Position numbers and translations under genes: made by a program. Below are positions 42,783 through 51,489 of a DNA stretch of 64,000 nt, piece after piece. The stretch's first letter is position 1, and the number at the start of each line of letters is the position of its first letter. The stretch spans positions 1-64,000 of the forward strand of contig JAEUKE010000087.1 in assembly GCA_016794345.1 (NCBI GenBank), written 5' to 3'. Source of the DNA: Myxococcales bacterium (lineage in GTDB: Bacteria; Myxococcota_A; Polyangia; Polyangiales; Polyangiaceae). The notes beneath the pieces are model-generated. The model saw nothing but the letters and a program-made list of their open reading frames with translations, ran no database searches and had not been told where the DNA came from.

Positions 42783-44990
42783 ATGGCTGACCGACCCTAC
42801 GTCGAGCTGAGCATCGAGGGCATCCGGGCTCGAGACGTCCTCTCCCTCCGCGGGAAAGAGAAGGTCTCGGAGCTGTTCGAGTACGAGATCGAGGTCGAGG
42901 TCCTCCCGCCCTTGCCGGACCTCACAACGCTGATGGGCAAGCGCGCGGAGATCCGACTCCGTAGCATGGGCGGGCAAGAGCGCCTGCTCACCGGCATCGT
43001 GGCAGAGGCGCAGGTCCTCGCGCGGGACACCGACGACATCGTGCGCGGCAAGTTCGTCGTGCGACCCGCGGTCTACCGCCAGAAGCTCGGCCGGGACTGC
43101 TGGTCCTCACAAGACGTGACCGTCCTCGACGTGGTGAAGAGCGTCCTCGCAGACTACCCGGGCACCATTCGATACGACATCGGCGGGAGCTACCCCGAGT
43201 ACCCCTACCGGGTCCAATACCGCGAGGACGACTGGACCTACCTCTCCCGCATCCTGGAGGAGGAGGGCATCTACTACTGGTTCGATCACGGCAACGGCTT
43301 CGACGTCGGCGAAGGCGAGTCGGAGCTCGTGTTCTCGGACGACTCCACGTCTTCGCCCATGATCGAGGGCATCCCGCTGCTCCAGTACACGCCGGCGTCG
43401 CATATGCGTCCGGACCAGGAGGCGGTGACGGAGGTGAGCTTCTTCGCGTCCGCGCAGTCGCACCGCTTCAGCGCGCGGAGCTTCGACATGGCGAGGCCTG
43501 CGTTCCGGGTGGAGGCGAACGTCGGCAAGGGACAACACGAGATCTACGACGCGCCGGGCGCCGGCCCCACCGACCCCGCCGTCCTCAAGTCACGCGTGCG
43601 CGTCGGCCTCGAGGGCGCGCGCTCCCATCGCTCGGGGATCCAGGGCCTCGTCTCGAGCGCCCGCATCTTCCCGGGTCGGTCCTTCACGATCTTCGGTCAC
43701 CCGGTCGGCGCGCTCTCGGGCACGTTCTTCGTGACCGAGATCGAGATCGTCGGCAACGCGAAGGTCGGGATCTCGAGCCGCTTCTCCGCGATCGTCCGCG
43801 ACGTCCCGTTCCGACCGCTCCGCGTCTCGAAGGAGGCGAAGCAGGCCGGCCTCCAGATGGGCTTCGTCGTCGGCCCCGATGGGCAAGAGGTCCACCCGGA
43901 CGAGCACGGTCGAATCCGCGTGCAGATGCACTGGGACCGCCTCGGCCCGGGCAACGAGAAGGGCGGCACGTGGTGTCGCGTCGCGCAACGCGGGACGCCG
44001 GGGTCCATGCTCCTGCCGCGTATGGGGTGGAACGTCGCCACCTTCAACGAGGAGGGCGGCGTCGACGCGCCGAGCCTCATCTGCCGCATCCACGACGCGG
44101 ACCACCCGCCGGAGTATTCGCTCCCCGCCAACAAGACCCGCGTCGTCTACAAGACGGCGACCACGCCGGGCGGCGGCCCGTTCAACGAGATCTACTTCGA
44201 GGACAACGCCGGCGCGGAGGAGATGTTCATTCACGCCTCGAAGGACATGAACATGCGGACGCTCAACCGGAAGACCGAGGTCGTGAAGAACGACTCGCTC
44301 CGCGTGGTCGGCAACGAAAACGTCATCCACACCGACGCGGACATGGTCGACCGCGTCCTCGAGAACCAGACCGTGACGGTGGCCGGCAACGAGGAGCTCA
44401 CGGTCCAGGGCCGCCACTCCAAGACGGTGAACCAGAACGAGACGCGCAACATCGCGGGGAGCCGCTCGCTCAAGGTCGGCGACTCCTACGTCACCAGCGT
44501 CGACGGGAACCGCAACCTCGACGTCGGCGCAGCCATGCTCGACCTCACCCTGGGCAACGTCACCACGACCGGCAACCACACCCTCGCCATGGTCGGCGGC
44601 GCGATCGTTCGGGTCGGCGTCGGCAACATGTCGGAGGACACCGCCAAGGTCGCCATCCAGGCGATCGGCGGCGCCAAGGTGGAAATCGCGAAGGAGAACC
44701 GACCAACGGACGTCGGCGTCGTCATGAAGGAGATCGTCGGCGGCGCGATGATCCTCAAGTCGAACGGCCGCTATCTCGACAACGCCGACACCACCGCCAG
44801 CTGGACGGTGCTCGGCCCGCTCGACGCAGACGCCCCCAAGGTCCGCATCGAGGCCGAGCAGAAGATCACGATCCGCTGCGGCGGCAGCAAGCTCGTCATC
44901 GACGGAGAGCAGATCAAGATCGAGGCGGAGAGCCTGGATCTGTCCGGCGCCCACATCGACGCCGACACCGGCAAGATCACGCACAACTGA
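42783..44990 (+). CDS. vgrG: T6SS spike protein VgrG
   Basis: A 735-residue VgrG. The gp27-like base carries YREDDWTYLSRILEEEGIYYW, the OB fold has GRIRVQMHWDRLGPGNEKG with MLLPRMGWNV, and the beta-helical needle has many short repeats (NETRNIAGSRSLKVGDSY, DGNRNLDVG). The end of the needle (KITIRCGGSKLVIDGEQIKI) is DUF2345-like. There is no obvious effector domain. AGGAGG is perfectly placed seven bases before the ATG, 15 bases after vgrG1. It probably forms hetero- or homotrimers with the adjacent VgrGs. Confidence 0.94.
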   Translation: MADRPYVELSIEGIRARDVLSLRGKEKVSELFEYEIEVEVLPPLPDLTTLMGKRAEIRLRSMGGQERLLTGIVAEAQVLARDTDDIVRGKFVVRPAVYRQKLGRDCWSSQDVTVLDVVKSVLADYPGTIRYDIGGSYPEYPYRVQYREDDWTYLSRILEEEGIYYWFDHGNGFDVGEGESELVFSDDSTSSPMIEGIPLLQYTPASHMRPDQEAVTEVSFFASAQSHRFSARSFDMARPAFRVEANVGKGQHEIYDAPGAGPTDPAVLKSRVRVGLEGARSHRSGIQGLVSSARIFPGRSFTIFGHPVGALSGTFFVTEIEIVGNAKVGISSRFSAIVRDVPFRPLRVSKEAKQAGLQMGFVVGPDGQEVHPDEHGRIRVQMHWDRLGPGNEKGGTWCRVAQRGTPGSMLLPRMGWNVATFNEEGGVDAPSLICRIHDADHPPEYSLPANKTRVVYKTATTPGGGPFNEIYFEDNAGAEEMFIHASKDMNMRTLNRKTEVVKNDSLRVVGNENVIHTDADMVDRVLENQTVTVAGNEELTVQGRHSKTVNQNETRNIAGSRSLKVGDSYVTSVDGNRNLDVGAAMLDLTLGNVTTTGNHTLAMVGGAIVRVGVGNMSEDTAKVAIQAIGGAKVEIAKENRPTDVGVVMKEIVGGAMILKSNGRYLDNADTTASWTVLGPLDADAPKVRIEAEQKITIRCGGSKLVIDGEQIKIEAESLDLSGAHIDADTGKITHN

Positions 44991-45001
44991 AGGAGCACCA
45001 C

Positions 45002-47212
45002 GTGGAACAGCAAGCACTCACGTATTGGTTGGAGCTCCCGAGCGGCCGCTACGCGATCCGGACGGTGAGCGGGAAGGAGGGGCTCAGCCAGCCGTTCAAG
45101 TTCGAGCTCGTATTCCCCGTCGAGCCGACGGACGGATTCGACCCCGACGCCATCCTGCGATCCGAGGCGGTGCTCATCCTCGAGCGCGTCGGCGAGGTCC
45201 GGCGTATCACCGGCGTCGTTACGCAGGTCTCCCGAAGAGCCACGCGCACCGGGAACGCCGGCGCCGGCGAGATCGTCCTCGTGCTCGAGCCGCGCCTCGC
45301 TCTCCTCCGGAAGCGCCAGGACATCCGCGTCTTCCGCAACAAGACCGTGCCCGAGATCGTCCGGGAGGTCGTCGCTCACCTCGGCATCCCTCTGGATATG
45401 CGCGCTCGCGGCAAATACAAGCGCCGCCCCTATTGCGTGCAGTTCCGCGAGAGCGACTTCGATTTCGTCTCGCGGCTGCTCGAGGACGAAGGCATCTATT
45501 ACTTCATCGACGAAGCCGACGCCCTCGTCATCGGCGACGCGCCGCAAGGCTACGACGACCCGCTCGGCCTCATCCCGTACAAGCACAACTCCGGGCTCGA
45601 CACGCAGAACGACGCCATCACCGTCATCGGCACACGCGGCACGATGACCGCCGGCAAGGTGAGCCTCCGTGACTTCAACCACGAGCACCCTCGCCTGAAC
45701 ATGGACGTGTCGGCGACCGGCCCGACGGACGGCGGCGCGGAGTGGTACGACTACCCCGGCGAATACGAGCTCCCGCCCGAGGGCCAGGTCAAGGCCAAGC
45801 TGCGCGCCGAGGCGCTCCGATGCCAGCACCACCGCTTCGCCGGCCGATCGTTCTGCGGCGGCCTGCGCCCGGGCGTCACCTTCGTCCTGACCAACGCGCC
45901 CGAAGGCGTCGAGGATCGCGGCTACGTCATCACCCAGGTGGAGCACACGTGGAACCTCCGCGAGACCGGCTTCGAGGTCTCGTTCGAGGCGCTCCCCGAC
46001 GACGTCACCTACCGGCCGCCCGTCGTGACGCCGGCGCCCGTGGAGACCAACCCGCTCACCGGGGTCGTCACCGGCCCGCCGGGCGCCGATATCCACACCG
46101 ACCATTGGGGCCAGGTGAAGGTCCATTTCCCCTGGGACCGCCTCCAGCCCAAAGACGACAACTGCTCGCATTGGGTGCCGGTCCTGCAGGACAACACCGG
46201 GCACTCCTCGGCGATGAGCCGCACCGGCTGGGAGGTCCTCTGCCATTTCATGGAGGGTGACCCCGACCGGCCCGTCGTCATGGGGCGCGTCTACAACCCG
46301 GAGGACCCGTTCTACAGCCCGCTCCCCGAGCGGAAGATGCGCGTGGCGCTTCGCTCGCTCACCTCTCCGCGGACGGAGGGCAGCGACACGTCGGCGAACT
46401 TCATCCAGTTCGACGACTTCGCCGGGCACGAGGGCATCGTCGTCCACGCTCAGAAAGATCAGAACGTCGTCGTCCTGAACACGAAGCAGGAGCAAGTCGA
46501 CAACACCGAGTCGCTGACGGTGAGGGGCAACGAGACGATCGAGATCGGGAGCAACCAGAAGATCCAGATCAAAGGGAGCCTCCTGCCCGACGTGCTCGGC
46601 AATCAGATGCGATCGATCGGCGGCAACCACACCGTCGATATCGGCGCCGCCGAGACCGAGTCGATCGACGCGAACCACACGATGAACATCGGCGGCTCGC
46701 ACAAGCGGATCATGGGCACGGCGGACAACGTGAACGTCGCCGGCAACATGAAGGAGTCGGTCGGCGGCGTCATCCTCGAGGCCTCCGCCAAGACGAACAC
46801 GTACACCGGCGAGAAGACGAACGTGATGCTCGTCGGCGGCGCGGTGGTGGAGCTGTTCGGCGGCAACAAGATGGACGCGGCGGGCCTCGCCAAGCTCGAG
46901 GCGGTCGGCGGCCTCGTCTTCTCCAAGGCCGGCAAGGTGATGGCGACCCGCGTCGAGAAGCTCCGCAGCACCGTCGTCGGCGGTCTGTTCCGCGCCGAGT
47001 CGCTCAAGTCGATGCTGGTTGCCGGCCTCGAGAAGCTCTCGAAGAAGGCTCTCTCGGCCAGCTACGACGGCCAGGCCGAGCTGCTCCTCAAGGTGGGCAG
47101 CACGGAGGTGATCCTGAAGGACGGTCTCATCGACATGAACGCCCCCAAGTCGATCAGCATCGAGACCTCGGCGAAGAACGCGCAGGCCGCGGGCAAATCG
47201 ACCCAGATCTGA
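45002..47212 (+). CDS. vgrG: T6SS spike protein VgrG
   Basis: A 736-residue VgrG starting at a GTG preceded by AGGAG (44991-44995). The base has FRESDFDFVSRLLEDEGIYYF, the OB fold GQVKVHFPWDRLQPKDDN with SAMSRTGWEVLCHFMEGDPDRP, and the needle starts near residue 460. The needle end contains more Leu/Lys/Ala-rich text (GLEKLSKKALSASYDG, then a typical KVGSTEVILKDGLIDMNAPKS). The open frame continues upstream to 43970 inside vgrG2, but in a different frame and with no homology. Third of the tandem set; an unrecognised gene follows after 11 bases. Confidence 0.93.
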   Translation: MEQQALTYWLELPSGRYAIRTVSGKEGLSQPFKFELVFPVEPTDGFDPDAILRSEAVLILERVGEVRRITGVVTQVSRRATRTGNAGAGEIVLVLEPRLALLRKRQDIRVFRNKTVPEIVREVVAHLGIPLDMRARGKYKRRPYCVQFRESDFDFVSRLLEDEGIYYFIDEADALVIGDAPQGYDDPLGLIPYKHNSGLDTQNDAITVIGTRGTMTAGKVSLRDFNHEHPRLNMDVSATGPTDGGAEWYDYPGEYELPPEGQVKAKLRAEALRCQHHRFAGRSFCGGLRPGVTFVLTNAPEGVEDRGYVITQVEHTWNLRETGFEVSFEALPDDVTYRPPVVTPAPVETNPLTGVVTGPPGADIHTDHWGQVKVHFPWDRLQPKDDNCSHWVPVLQDNTGHSSAMSRTGWEVLCHFMEGDPDRPVVMGRVYNPEDPFYSPLPERKMRVALRSLTSPRTEGSDTSANFIQFDDFAGHEGIVVHAQKDQNVVVLNTKQEQVDNTESLTVRGNETIEIGSNQKIQIKGSLLPDVLGNQMRSIGGNHTVDIGAAETESIDANHTMNIGGSHKRIMGTADNVNVAGNMKESVGGVILEASAKTNTYTGEKTNVMLVGGAVVELFGGNKMDAAGLAKLEAVGGLVFSKAGKVMATRVEKLRSTVVGGLFRAESLKSMLVAGLEKLSKKALSASYDGQAELLLKVGSTEVILKDGLIDMNAPKSISIETSAKNAQAAGKSTQI

Positions 47213-47223
47213 TCCCGCTCCCC

Positions 47224-48033
47224 ATGGCCCTCCCCGTTCCGCACTACTACCAGATCCTCCACTCGCCGGGCGTCGTCGCGCGCGTCACCGTGAACGACAT
47301 CCCGTTTTATCGTCGCGCGGTCGACTTCGCGATGTCCCCAGCCGGGCCGTTCAACCACATGATCGTCCCGGGTGACAACGTCGTCGTGCTCGAGCTCACC
47401 CCGGCGCCCGGCCCCGTCCCGCCGACTGTCACGCAGACCTTCGACTTCCGGATCATGCGGGAGTCGGACGACCGGGTCGTCTTCCGCGCCAAATGGCCGG
47501 ACCTCGTCGATTACCCCAAGCCGGAGAAGGGCGATCCGCCCACCCGCTACCTCGACCAGGACAAGCGACTGCCCGCCGTCTACACCGGGCGCTTCGAGCC
47601 GGACTTCGAGAACCCCAGGCCGATCTGGCTCGACGCACCCACCGGCGCGTTCCCGGCCGAGGGCACGCGCGAGCAACACGACGCGGTGCTCGAGCTCTAC
47701 GAGGCGTTCCGGCGCCGCGACGTGGACGGCTTCTTGGCCGCGTCGGAGCTCAAGCTCGCGGAGCATCGCCGCTTCTACGGCGCCATCCCGGAGCTCGCCC
47801 CGGACGTCGCCAAGGCTCGTTATGGCGAGATGCTGCGCGAGCCCTGGAACCTCGATCCGTACGATCCGAGCCAGCTCGTCTTCGAGCGACGCGCGGAGGG
47901 CCGCGCCGCGTACGTCACACGCAAGGACGGCACGCCCGCTCTCCAGGCCCGTCACCAGACGGACCCGAGCCAGGCGTGGCGAGCCAATCTGCTTCTTACT
48001 CGCGCCGAAGGGCGCTGGCGCATCTTCTGGTAG
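47224..48033 (+). CDS. hypothetical protein in the T6SS island
   Basis: A 269-residue protein I do not recognise. The first ~100 residues are beta-rich (HYYQILHSPGVVARVTVND, HMIVPGDNVVVLELTPAPG), suggesting a C2- or Ig-like sandwich. The second part is helical (REQHDAVLELYEAFRRRDVDG, LKLAEHRRFYGAIPELA) and the end is again beta (RANLLLTRAEGRWRIFW). No signal peptide. It sits 11 bases behind vgrG3 and 15 bases before the PAAR-like gene, a place usually taken by an adaptor, chaperone or immunity protein, so one of these is possible; nothing in the sequence decides between them. Confidence 0.65.
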   Translation: MALPVPHYYQILHSPGVVARVTVNDIPFYRRAVDFAMSPAGPFNHMIVPGDNVVVLELTPAPGPVPPTVTQTFDFRIMRESDDRVVFRAKWPDLVDYPKPEKGDPPTRYLDQDKRLPAVYTGRFEPDFENPRPIWLDAPTGAFPAEGTREQHDAVLELYEAFRRRDVDGFLAASELKLAEHRRFYGAIPELAPDVAKARYGEMLREPWNLDPYDPSQLVFERRAEGRAAYVTRKDGTPALQARHQTDPSQAWRANLLLTRAEGRWRIFW

Positions 48034-48048
48034 CCGGAGGCGAACACG

Positions 48049-49902
48049 ATGGGTACATCGACGTCCAATCAGGACCTCGGAATCACGACGAAGACGAGCG
48101 ACCACGTCGCCAAGACGCAGGGCGCGACGGACGTCTGCTGGAACCCGCCGGTGAAGGTGCAGGTGCCGCACACGAACGAGGTGGCCACCACCTTGGCCAC
48201 CGAGCACACGTCGGACAAGACGAAGTTCGGCAATGGTCAGGTCGTCCGCGTGGGCGACGCCATCGGCCCGACGTCCGGGCCGGCGCACCCCGACAACGGC
48301 GCCGGCGGTGGCGTCAAGAGCCACACCCACCTGCAGGAGGCGCGCGTCACGAACGGGTCACCCAACGTCCAGACGGAGGGCAAGCCCGTCGCGCGCAACA
48401 CCGACCCGACGACGCAGAACCACGGGAACACGAGCGGCAAGGTCACCGGGGGCGACCCGACCGACGAGCAGAAGCGACTCGAGCAGGAGAAGAAGAAGGC
48501 CTGCTCGCTCGACACCACACGCGGGACGTGCGCGCACGGCCGCGACGACGGCTCCGCCGCCGGCAAAGACAAGCTCCTCGAGGTGACCACGCCCTGCGCC
48601 ATCAAGCTCGTCGCCAAGCGCAAGAACGCCAAGGAAGCGTCGAAGGGCCCCGAGTGCGAGCCGGGCGATCACACCAAATGGATCGTCCAGCGGTGGAAGA
48701 GCGGCAAGAAGGAGAAAGAAGAGACGCTCATCGGCGACACCCAGTACCTGGATGAGAGCTGGTTCGCGTGGGAGTTCTCCGGCACGGTCAAGACGAGCGG
48801 GTCGACCACCGCGGGCGACAAGACGGCTCAGCTCAAGAAGGAGAGCTTCGACCGCATCCAGTCGGACTACAACGCCCGCCGCGCCTCGGAGGGGCTCGCC
48901 CCGAAGGACCTGAAGCCCCCGCGCGGCCGAGCCCAGGCCAACGCCGAGGCGAAGGCCGGGCAGGCTGCTCGCGAGCGGACCGCGACGCAGGCGAACGGCG
49001 TCCAGGCGCTCGCCGGCATGGGCGTGTCGCTCGTCCAGTTCATCCGGATGTGGAACGCGTACAGCAATCCGGTCGAGGTGAAGGTGGACGTCCTCGCCTG
49101 CAGCGGCGGCGACAAATACATCTTCCGATCGGTCCCCTCCACGCAGGTAGCGTTTGCGCTGGAGGGCGAGGCGCTCGAGAAGGTCAAGGCGGCCTGCGCG
49201 ACGATCGAGCGGTTCGTGAAGATCTTCCAGAAGCTCGCCTCGCTCGCCGGTCTGCCGGCGAGCTTCGGGCTCAAGCTCTGCGACATGCCGAACGTCGAGT
49301 TCAGCGTGCAATGGGAGGAGCTGAAGGAAGACTCCCCCGCGATCAAGAAGTACAAGCACCACGTCGATCGCAAATGGGAGCTCACGTTCGAGTTCAAGAA
49401 GCTGGTCGAGTGGAAGGGCTCGTTCGGTATCCCGATCGCCTACTTCGCCAACCTCTTCATCCCCGGCGCCGGCAGCGCGCTCTCGTCTGCGCTGAACTAC
49501 ATCGGGCTCGAGGCCACGGTCGGCGTCGACATCGACTTCTGCATCGTCCCCAAGCTCTCCGCGAGCTGCGAGGCGGGCCAGGTGAAGCCCAACTTCGGCG
49601 GCAGCCTGGAGGCCAAGCTGGATCTCTTCTTCCGGGTGAAGATCGCTTGGCGTAGCTCGCTCGAGGTCGCGGGCGGCGCGGTGACCGAGTTCGCCTTCTC
49701 TGGCGGCGCCGAGCTGAAGACCCGTGATCTGTGGGACTTCGAGGTGAAGGTCGCCGGCGAGATGAAGGTCGGCTTCAAGGGTCTCTATCGGGTCGACATT
49801 CTCTGGTGGGAAAAGTCCGACACGATTTCCTATTATCCGGAGCAGTGCAAGTTCAAGCTCTTCGAGTTCCCGTTCAAGCCACTCGCGCTCCTCAAAGGAT
49901 GA
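48049..49902 (+). CDS. PAAR-like DUF4150 protein with long unassigned C-terminus, effector candidate
   Basis: A 617-residue protein. Residues 1-130 form a DUF4150 PAAR-like domain (VCWNPPVKVQVPHTNEVATT, GDAIGPTSGPAHPDNGAGGG, SPNVQTEGKPVARNTDPTTQ) that can sharpen the VgrG spike and carry cargo. A short charged helix (DEQKRLEQEKKK) links it to about 470 residues that match no toxin I know. That part has Cys-containing beta segments, a helical region (about 300-400), a hydrophobic stretch (FGIPIAYFANLFIPGAGSAL, about 460-480) and a repetitive beta-rich end (LDLFFRVKIAWRSSLEV, ELKTRDLWDFEVKVAGEMKVG). Membrane-targeting is possible but unproven. CCGGAGG precedes the ATG. Confidence 0.82.
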   Translation: MGTSTSNQDLGITTKTSDHVAKTQGATDVCWNPPVKVQVPHTNEVATTLATEHTSDKTKFGNGQVVRVGDAIGPTSGPAHPDNGAGGGVKSHTHLQEARVTNGSPNVQTEGKPVARNTDPTTQNHGNTSGKVTGGDPTDEQKRLEQEKKKACSLDTTRGTCAHGRDDGSAAGKDKLLEVTTPCAIKLVAKRKNAKEASKGPECEPGDHTKWIVQRWKSGKKEKEETLIGDTQYLDESWFAWEFSGTVKTSGSTTAGDKTAQLKKESFDRIQSDYNARRASEGLAPKDLKPPRGRAQANAEAKAGQAARERTATQANGVQALAGMGVSLVQFIRMWNAYSNPVEVKVDVLACSGGDKYIFRSVPSTQVAFALEGEALEKVKAACATIERFVKIFQKLASLAGLPASFGLKLCDMPNVEFSVQWEELKEDSPAIKKYKHHVDRKWELTFEFKKLVEWKGSFGIPIAYFANLFIPGAGSALSSALNYIGLEATVGVDIDFCIVPKLSASCEAGQVKPNFGGSLEAKLDLFFRVKIAWRSSLEVAGGAVTEFAFSGGAELKTRDLWDFEVKVAGEMKVGFKGLYRVDILWWEKSDTISYYPEQCKFKLFEFPFKPLALLKG

Positions 49903-49969
49903 CGTGGTGAACACATTGGCGACGCCGTCTCGCCTGGTGACGTTCGCGCTCGTGGTTTCTCCCCCCCGG

Positions 49970-49992
49970 CCCCCCTCATCGAATGAGGGGGG
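49970..49992 (+). promoter_or_regulatory. strong hairpin at the ribosome site of the third DUF2169 gene
   Basis: CCCCCCTCAT and ATGAGGGGGG form a perfect 10-base stem with a 3-base CGA loop. The 3' arm runs into GGAGGAG (49991-49997), the ribosome site of the TTG start at 50005. It may attenuate translation or act as a weak terminator after the effector candidate; no T-run follows. Confidence 0.5.
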
Positions 49993-50004
49993 AGGAGCTT
50001 CTGG

Positions 50005-51489
50005 TTGAAACGTGCCCTCGTAGGCGAGGCTCCCGTCCGCATTCCGGGGGAGCGGAAGCCATTCCAAGTCCCCTGCTTGGTGGCCGTCACGCCGTTCGGG
50101 TTCCCCGACCCGGGGCTCACCATTGCCATCAAGACGACGGTGAGCTTCGGCCGACCCGAAGCGTCACGCGTGCGCGCGACGTTCGTCGAGCCGCGGCCGT
50201 GGTCGGTCGAGCCGCCGCGCGCGGACTCCGACGAGCCGTTGCCGGACGATCTCGTCCCCTACAAGCCGCTGGCGGACATCATCCTCGTCGGCCAGCTCGA
50301 CGTGATCCCGACGCCATCTGGCGGCGGGCTGACACGCTCCGTTGGCGTCCGCGTCGGAAACGCGGCCCTCTCGTTCGCGCTCTCGTCGCAGTCCGCCGGG
50401 AAGGTCCCGCTCCGGGCCCCTTGGCTCGTGATCTCGGGGCCGGGGGAGACGCGCGTCGGAGCGCGCCCGACGCCCGATCCCGATGAGCTCGGGGCGTTCG
50501 GAGACGACTTCGATTTCAGCCTGTTCCAGGCGGCCAACCCTGCGCTCACCGTCGAGACGATTCCGAAGAACGCGCCGATCACCCTTCTCGGCGTGCACGA
50601 GCCAGACGGCCGCCTCGAGGTGGACCTCCCCGCATACGCGCCTCGCGTGGTGGTGGATTGGGTCATGGCCGGCGAAGAGCTCGAGGAGGTCCCGCTCGCG
50701 CTCGACACGCTCGTCGTGGACGTCGGTCGCGGGACGCTCGATCTGGTGTGGCGCGGCAACGTGGCTGCGCCCGACGGGGGTGTCGCCGCCGTCGACCGAG
50801 TGCTCGTCTCCTTTGCGCCATTCGACGCGGCTGCCGCGACCGACGCGCCGGAGCGCGAGCTCTTCACTGCCCTCCGGGAGCTGCCGCGCGGGCGCTTTGG
50901 ATACGGCTGGCTGCGCTCCGACGCCAAACGAGGGCAAGCCCCGCCACCGCTCTCCCCGGAGGATCTCGAAATGGCGCGGCACGAAGCGCTCGACCTCCCG
51001 CTCGGGCCCGAGCCCACGCTCACGCTGGAGGAGCACGCGAACGTCGCCGCGGAGCTGCTCGAGGAGCGTGGGCCTCGGGACCAGGTGCTCCAGAGACACG
51101 GCCTCGACGAACACGCTTGGGGGCTCGAAGAGCGTTCGCTCGCCGAGCGATTGGCCTCCATGCCGAAGGAGTCCGGGGGCATCCACGAGGAGTACGCGCT
51201 CCATTTCCAGGCGGCCCAGGCGCGCCACGCCCGCCCCGAAGAAGACGCCGTCACGGCTCGCGACTACGCCGACCTCTCCGTGCTGCTCGAGCGCGGAGAG
51301 CCGAAGAAGGCCCTCGCCGACGCCAAGCTCTCGCTCGGCGCCTGGCTTCGAATCGATCGGCGCTGGCGAGCCGCCATGCAAGCGGATCCGGCGCTCGCCC
51401 GCGAGATCGAGGCGCGGATGGCGAGCGAGCGCGAACGATTGGGCGAGCCGCCGGAGCCCGAGATGGACGACGAGGGCAACCTCCTGTGA
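50005..51489 (+). CDS. DUF2169-type T6SS adaptor-like protein with repeated helical module
   Basis: A 494-residue protein. Residues ~25-280 are DUF2169-like (LTIAIKTTVSFGRPEA, LVPYKPLADIILVGQL, RVGNAALSFALSSQSAGKVP). The C-terminus has two copies of a ~45-residue module: LTLEEHANVAAELL to LQRHGLDEHAWGLEE (339-384) and YADLSVLLERGEPKKAL to WLRIDRRWRAAM (416-460). The first copy closely matches the end of the long DUF2169 protein at 37.4 kb. The TTG start is chosen because GGAGGAG is seven bases upstream and no ATG or GTG fits. Placed next to the PAAR-like effector candidate, it is its most likely adaptor. Confidence 0.78.
   Translation: MKRALVGEAPVRIPGERKPFQVPCLVAVTPFGFPDPGLTIAIKTTVSFGRPEASRVRATFVEPRPWSVEPPRADSDEPLPDDLVPYKPLADIILVGQLDVIPTPSGGGLTRSVGVRVGNAALSFALSSQSAGKVPLRAPWLVISGPGETRVGARPTPDPDELGAFGDDFDFSLFQAANPALTVETIPKNAPITLLGVHEPDGRLEVDLPAYAPRVVVDWVMAGEELEEVPLALDTLVVDVGRGTLDLVWRGNVAAPDGGVAAVDRVLVSFAPFDAAAATDAPERELFTALRELPRGRFGYGWLRSDAKRGQAPPPLSPEDLEMARHEALDLPLGPEPTLTLEEHANVAAELLEERGPRDQVLQRHGLDEHAWGLEERSLAERLASMPKESGGIHEEYALHFQAAQARHARPEEDAVTARDYADLSVLLERGEPKKALADAKLSLGAWLRIDRRWRAAMQADPALAREIEARMASERERLGEPPEPEMDDEGNLL

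Noticed and set aside
43970..45001. Upstream extension of the third vgrG into vgrG2
   Set aside because: The extension reads the second vgrG in another frame. The AGGAG plus GTG at 45002 gives the normal VgrG start.
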